A DNA stretch of 9,533 nt, from positions 13,539-23,071 of the forward strand of contig DDIP01000214.1 in the NCBI GenBank assembly GCA_002338605.1, written 5' to 3'. The notes below the pieces were generated by a model. It did no database searches. It was not told the DNA's origin and saw only the letters and a list, made by a program, of their open reading frames with translations. Both the position numbers and the translations under genes were made by a program. Within the stretch, counting starts at the first letter, position 1, and every line of letters begins with the position of its first letter. Of the stretch, positions 6,800 to 9,533 are shown one piece after another. This DNA comes from Proteobacteria bacterium UBA1847 (GTDB lineage: Bacteria > Pseudomonadota > Gammaproteobacteria > Steroidobacterales > Woeseiaceae).

Positions 6800-6883
6800 C
6801 CATATGGGCTGTATGGCGCAAGAATGGGTGGTGTCACAGTGTTGACCTGACGCCACAGGCAGTCACAACAGCGCTCCGACAAC

Positions 6884-6888
6884 GGGAG
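6884..6888 (+). promoter_or_regulatory. Shine-Dalgarno GGGAG deciding the GTG at 6895
   Basis: GGGAG is 6 nt before GTG 6895 and directly touches ATG 6889, so the GTG is the better start. Confidence 0.65.
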
Positions 6889-6894
6889 ATGATC

Positions 6895-7410
6895 GTGCTG
6901 GAAAGGAAAGACAAGATTGATATTGTGCTCATCGCGGATCGGCCAGGGCGAGCTACGATGTTGCACGACATTATGCAGGACAGCGGCGTTTGCGGAACGA
7001 TCCGGCGCCTGACGCCCGGCGACCGGGCGATACAACGCGTCCGCCAGACTGGCGAATTTCGCCGGGTGCCCTTGCCGGACCTGATCTTTTTCGATTTCAG
7101 CAATACCGACAAGCACAACATTGCCGTGCTGCGCGAAATCGCGTTCGGTCCAAAAAAGTCGACGGTACCGGTTATCCTTCTGACCAGCCCGGAAACCGAG
7201 GCACTGCTTGATAGCGGTGACATCGACGGAGGTGGTGCTGTGATGTTGACGCCGACCTCGCTGTCAACCTGCGCGGAACGAATGCGCACAGGCAATCGCA
7301 AAGCGTTCTTCAAGGCACTGGGCATTTTCTATGAATTCGGACCAATCCTGGTGCGTACACCCGAACCTGTGCTGGCACAGGACGCTGTTGAGGATGTGAT
7401 ATCAGCATGA
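6895..7410 (+). CDS. Degenerate response-regulator receiver protein (171 aa)
   Basis: The fold pattern is that of a stand-alone receiver of the Rcp1-like type: DIVLIADRP (9-17), then GEFRRVPLPDLIFFDF (53-68) with D67 as candidate phosphoacceptor, and VPVILLTSPE (91-100) with T97 in the switch position. The conserved lysine before Pro is replaced by threonine (LTP, T119), and the N-terminal acidic pair is reduced to D15. Phosphorylation by the normal mechanism is therefore doubtful, and it may act as a phosphorylation-independent or pseudo-receiver. No output domain follows; the tail (about 135-171) is unrecognised. The frame is open upstream to 6760, but the sigma-54 start near 6810 and the Shine-Dalgarno favour GTG 6895. 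The HDOD gene follows 64 nt later on the same strand, so the two are probably co-expressed. Confidence 0.8.
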   Translation: MLERKDKIDIVLIADRPGRATMLHDIMQDSGVCGTIRRLTPGDRAIQRVRQTGEFRRVPLPDLIFFDFSNTDKHNIAVLREIAFGPKKSTVPVILLTSPETEALLDSGDIDGGGAVMLTPTSLSTCAERMRTGNRKAFFKALGIFYEFGPILVRTPEPVLAQDAVEDVISA

Positions 7411-7463
7411 ACAAAGTTTGAATCGGCGCAAGCTCTCGTATTAACGTATTCGCGACAATCAAC

Positions 7464-7468
7464 AGGAG
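7464..7468 (+). promoter_or_regulatory. Shine-Dalgarno AGGAG of the HDOD gene
   Basis: AGGAG lies 6 nt before GTG 7475 and confirms this non-ATG start. Confidence 0.8.
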
Positions 7469-7474
7469 AGCGCC

Positions 7475-8311
7475 GTGCCCGTCGAGGAACAAACCCGATT
7501 TCTTCAGGAACTGGCTGAAGATCTGAATTCAAAGAACATTCGGCTGCCGTCATTTCCCGACGTCGTCATCAATATTCGCACCGCTCTTGAGGACCCGACC
7601 TGCAGTTCCGAACGCCTGGCATCCGTCGTGCGCACGGACGCCGTGTTGGTCGCGCGCCTGCTGGTGGCCGCCAATTCCGCCTTTCACAATCGTGCCGGAA
7701 TTGAAATTACCGACCTTGACCTCGCGATCAGCCGTTTGGGTTTCGAGGTCGTGCGCAACACTGCCATCACACTTGCGGTTGAACAGATATTCGCCGCATC
7801 CGAACACGAGAAACTCAAGAGTGCAATCAAGGAAATCTGGGGCAGCAGTCTCTCACTCGCTTCCATGAGCTTTGTGATTGCAAGAAACGCCGGCAACATC
7901 AATGCCGACAACGCTTTCCTTTGCGGCTTGTTGCACGAAATTGGCAGGCTCTACATCCTGACCAAAGCAACCAGCTATCCGAAATTACTGGGCGACCCGG
8001 AGTCGCTGAAGGCCGTGCAGGACCAGTGGTATGCCAGCGTCGGCAAGTCGATCATTGAGGCCTGGGGGTTTTCCAGCGAAATCGCCGAATCGCTGGACGA
8101 CGGAGACCGTGTCACGTCTGCGGGCGGTCCGCCGAGCCTTGTGGATGTGGTGTTCCTGGCGAAACTGGTCCTCAGTGCTGATGAGCCGACGGAGGACGAC
8201 GCCTTTGCCGACCCCGCGGGCAAGCTCAATGTCAGCGCGGAGACATTGCCGATGATTCTCGAGGCCCACGAGCTGCACGCACGGTCGATGCGTCAGTCTG
8301 TCGGCGGTTAA
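7475..8311 (+). CDS. HDOD-domain signalling protein (278 aa)
   Basis: The HDOD domain covers about residues 18-215. Landmarks are LPSFPDVVINIRTALEDP (24-41), TDAVLVARLLVAANSAFHNR (54-73), the ITDLDLAISRLGFEVVRNTA block (78-97) and AFLCGLLHEIGRLYIL (147-162). HDOD proteins resemble HD-GYP phosphodiesterases but lack the metal-binding HD active site; here the position reads His-Glu (154-155) and no GYP follows, so catalysis is not expected. In other bacteria such proteins act as scaffolds in chemotaxis, motility, c-di-GMP signalling or stress control. The last ~60 residues are acidic and unrecognised. It is the second gene after the sigma-54 promoter, beside a receiver-like protein, a pairing often seen for HDOD regulators. 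It ends before a hairpin shared with the convergent prepilin gene. Confidence 0.9.
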   Translation: MPVEEQTRFLQELAEDLNSKNIRLPSFPDVVINIRTALEDPTCSSERLASVVRTDAVLVARLLVAANSAFHNRAGIEITDLDLAISRLGFEVVRNTAITLAVEQIFAASEHEKLKSAIKEIWGSSLSLASMSFVIARNAGNINADNAFLCGLLHEIGRLYILTKATSYPKLLGDPESLKAVQDQWYASVGKSIIEAWGFSSEIAESLDDGDRVTSAGGPPSLVDVVFLAKLVLSADEPTEDDAFADPAGKLNVSAETLPMILEAHELHARSMRQSVGG

Positions 8312-8325
8312 CCGGGCACACAAGA

Positions 8326-8354
8326 CGCCCTTCAGGCATCAATCCTGCAGGGCG
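8326..8354. terminator. Bidirectional hairpin between convergent genes
   Basis: CGCCCT (8326-8331) pairs with AGGGCG (8349-8354); after a T/C mismatch, CAGG (8333-8336) pairs with CCTG (8344-8347) around a 7-nt loop. It sits in the 69-nt gap between two facing stop codons. T-tracts are poor on both sides (GCTGTTCGTT on plus), so efficiency is uncertain. Confidence 0.55.
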
Positions 8355-8380
8355 CTGTTCGTTACGCGGTCGCGCCGCGG

Positions 8381-9001
8381 CTACTGTCGGAAGGCGACGT
8401 CGTAGCGAGTGTCTATTGCATAGCTTGTTTGCGAATTGTGAGCCTGGATACTGCCTCGCGACGGCACACCGTCGTCGCCTCGCGCTTCGAGTATCTGGGC
8501 GATGTCGCCCGGGATCTCGCCAAAGACAATATTGTGACCGCTCAGATTGAAAAGATTGAGGTCAATGCCCACGAGCCCGCCGAAGGAGTTGCTTGGCTGC
8601 TGGTAGCTTGCGTCGGTATTGTCGACGGGTCCTGCAATCAGGCCGGCCCCGCGGAGGTGCTTCCAGATCTTGCGTGATTCGGAGCCATTGTTCGTGCTGC
8701 TCCAGCCGCCGGCGATGTTGCCATTGCCATTGCCATTGTCCGCCGTGCGCCAGGTTCCCGAGAATCGTGTAGCCGCGGCGGGATCATCACCCGGCAGGAC
8801 ACCGTAGCGGTCCTGGTAAGCAAAAATCGCGGCTGACACGCCGGCAAAATCGTTTTCGATACGCTTGATTTTTGCGTTCGTAATCATCTCGCGACCCTTA
8901 AGGACTCCACCGATCAGCAGCCCGATGATGACCAGTACAATGGCGATTTCGACAAGCGTAAAACCCGACTGCCGATACTTGTTAAACGATTGCATTTTCA
9001 C
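8381..9001 (-). CDS. Type IV pilin-like prepilin / pseudopilin (206 aa)
   Basis: A classical prepilin-peptidase site is present: SG|FTLVE with G13 at -1, F14 at +1 and E18 at +5. A hydrophobic helix follows (IAIVLVIIGLLIGGVLKGRE, residues 19-38). The globular part begins IKRIENDFAGVSAAIFAYQD and contains RYGVLPGDDP (66-74), an Asn-Gly repeat (89-95) and FGEIPGDIAQILEARGDDG (160-178). This is a common pseudopilin family with YGxLPGDDP and IPGDIAQ motifs, processed at the inner membrane and assembled into type IV pilus-like or type II secretion-like fibres. GTG 9001 is chosen because GAGG (9009-9012) is 7 nt upstream; ATG 8995 would be 13 nt away. A second pilin-like gene lies 110 nt upstream on the same strand, suggesting a minor-pilin operon. 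No major pilus assembly gene is in view. Confidence 0.9.
   Translation of the reverse strand: MKMQSFNKYRQSGFTLVEIAIVLVIIGLLIGGVLKGREMITNAKIKRIENDFAGVSAAIFAYQDRYGVLPGDDPAAATRFSGTWRTADNGNGNGNIAGGWSSTNNGSESRKIWKHLRGAGLIAGPVDNTDASYQQPSNSFGGLVGIDLNLFNLSGHNIVFGEIPGDIAQILEARGDDGVPSRGSIQAHNSQTSYAIDTRYDVAFRQ
8718..8738. repeat. Hexanucleotide repeat inside the prepilin gene
   Basis: TTGCCA is repeated three times with a partial fourth copy, encoding the NGNGNGN run (residues 89-95). Copy-number change would keep the frame and only change loop length. Confidence 0.8.
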
Positions 9002-9111
9002 AGCTCTGCCTCACTTTTTCGTTCGTCCGATGACCACCGCGCCATGTCTCATGCGGTTTCCGGCCTACCATGAAGGGGTTATCGGCTGGATTCACAGCAG
9101 CTTTAGCTTTT

Positions 9112-9533
9112 TCACGGCAAATGACCGGCATCGACCAGGCGGCCATACAACTGATTCGGCGCCATCCATAGCAACTGGTCGTCGAACTCGCCGCCCGGTA
9201 ACTCACTTCGTCCGCGCAGGACGAATACCGGATCGGAGGCTACGCGGTAGCTTGCGGCTGACGGACCGCCACCGAGGTTCGCGCCAACGTTTTCAAGCTG
9301 ATCTGCCGATGAGAACGCTGACCAGTCCTTGCCCAGCGAATAGACGACAACTGGCGCACCCGTGGTCAGCGTATCGTTGCCCGACGCGCATGCGGTTGCC
9401 GACGAACCGGTCGCCGTACGGCAAACGGTGAGGTCCGGTGCCAGGAGCGGCATGGTCACCGCCGCCAGTTCGCCCGGCGTGACGAAGTCCCAGGCGCCGT
9501 TGCCGTCTGCATCACTGGCGGTGACGCTGTAGC
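9112..9533 (-). CDS. Second pseudopilin, C-terminal part (runs off right edge)
   Basis: The frame is open from the right edge to TGA at 9112-9114 (139 codons plus a split codon), so the N-terminal prepilin signal is outside the window. Visible features are ASDADGNGAWDFVTPGELAA near the edge, CRTATGSSATACAS with two cysteines that could form a disulphide, APVVVYSLGKDW, and the ending FDDQLLWMAPNQLYGRLVDA then GHLP. The last segment matches a recurring C-terminal pattern of pseudopilins (acidic DD, L-W-x-x-P-N, R-x-V-x-A-G-x-L-P), recalled rather than searched. A GTG at 9459 lies in the middle of the frame and is not needed as a start. The next gene downstream, also a prepilin, starts 110 nt later, so the two probably form part of one pilus or secretion operon. 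Confidence 0.8.
   Translation of the reverse strand, partial: YSVTASDADGNGAWDFVTPGELAAVTMPLLAPDLTVCRTATGSSATACASGNDTLTTGAPVVVYSLGKDWSAFSSADQLENVGANLGGGPSAASYRVASDPVFVLRGRSELPGGEFDDQLLWMAPNQLYGRLVDAGHLP

Larger units (their letters stand above)
6476..6894. other. Divergent control region without a gene
   Basis: This stretch of 419 bases separates the sigma-54 regulator (leftward) from the receiver-like gene (rightward). I see no coding sequence supported by start, ribosome site or protein pattern. Its middle (about 6692-6775) is strikingly A+T-rich compared with both flanks. It holds paired dyads, IHF-like sites and a sigma-54 promoter, listed separately. Confidence 0.8.

Noticed and set aside
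6760..6894. Longer N-terminus of the receiver-like protein starting at 6760
   Set aside because: This start lies before the predicted transcription start at 6810, has no Shine-Dalgarno, and the extra residues do not resemble a receiver.
7411..7474. Separate promoter for the HDOD gene
   Set aside because: No -35/-10 or -24/-12 pair is convincing in the 64-nt gap; co-transcription with the receiver-like gene is simpler.
9036..9057. ACCGC/GCGGT hairpin between the two prepilin genes
   Set aside because: Short, bulged stem with no T-tract; not enough to call a terminator.

Overview
The window looks like chromosomal DNA of a free-living, moderately GC-rich gammaproteobacterium (a marine Woeseia-like lineage is possible but not provable here). 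The reasons are proteobacterial Shine-Dalgarno sites with frequent GTG/TTG starts, a sigma-54 enhancer-binding protein, a matching -24/-12 promoter with IHF-like sites, type IV pilin-like prepilins and exported DUF11-family proteins.

Layout. (1) Positions 1-3814, minus strand: four consecutive genes for exported beta-rich proteins, read from 3814 down to 1, the last one running off the left edge. Three share an N-terminal module, and two or three carry DUF11-type segments. A sigma-70-like promoter at 4051-4079, just past the preceding gene, probably drives them through a leader of about 230 nt. (2) Positions 4088-6475, minus strand: a 795-residue sigma-54 activator with three predicted membrane helices, then PAS, GAF, AAA+ and Fis-type HTH. 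(3) Positions 6476-6894: a 419-bp divergent control region with paired dyads (6648-6684), two IHF-like sites (6692-6704, 6730-6742) and a -24/-12 promoter (6783-6799) facing right. (4) Positions 6895-8311, plus strand: a two-gene unit encoding a degenerate receiver protein and an HDOD protein. (5) Positions 8381-9533, minus strand: two prepilin-like genes, the upstream one cut by the right edge. A hairpin at 8326-8354 separates the convergent units.

How it may work together. The most coherent reading is a self-contained signalling locus. A membrane-anchored, PAS/GAF-controlled sigma-54 activator would bind the paired dyads, and with IHF looping would switch on the adjacent receiver-like/HDOD operon. 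The flanks encode envelope or secreted products (DUF11 proteins, pseudopilins), so the output may concern the cell surface, but only the link to the receiver/HDOD operon is supported by DNA sites. No tRNA, rRNA, CRISPR array, insertion sequence or phage gene was seen.
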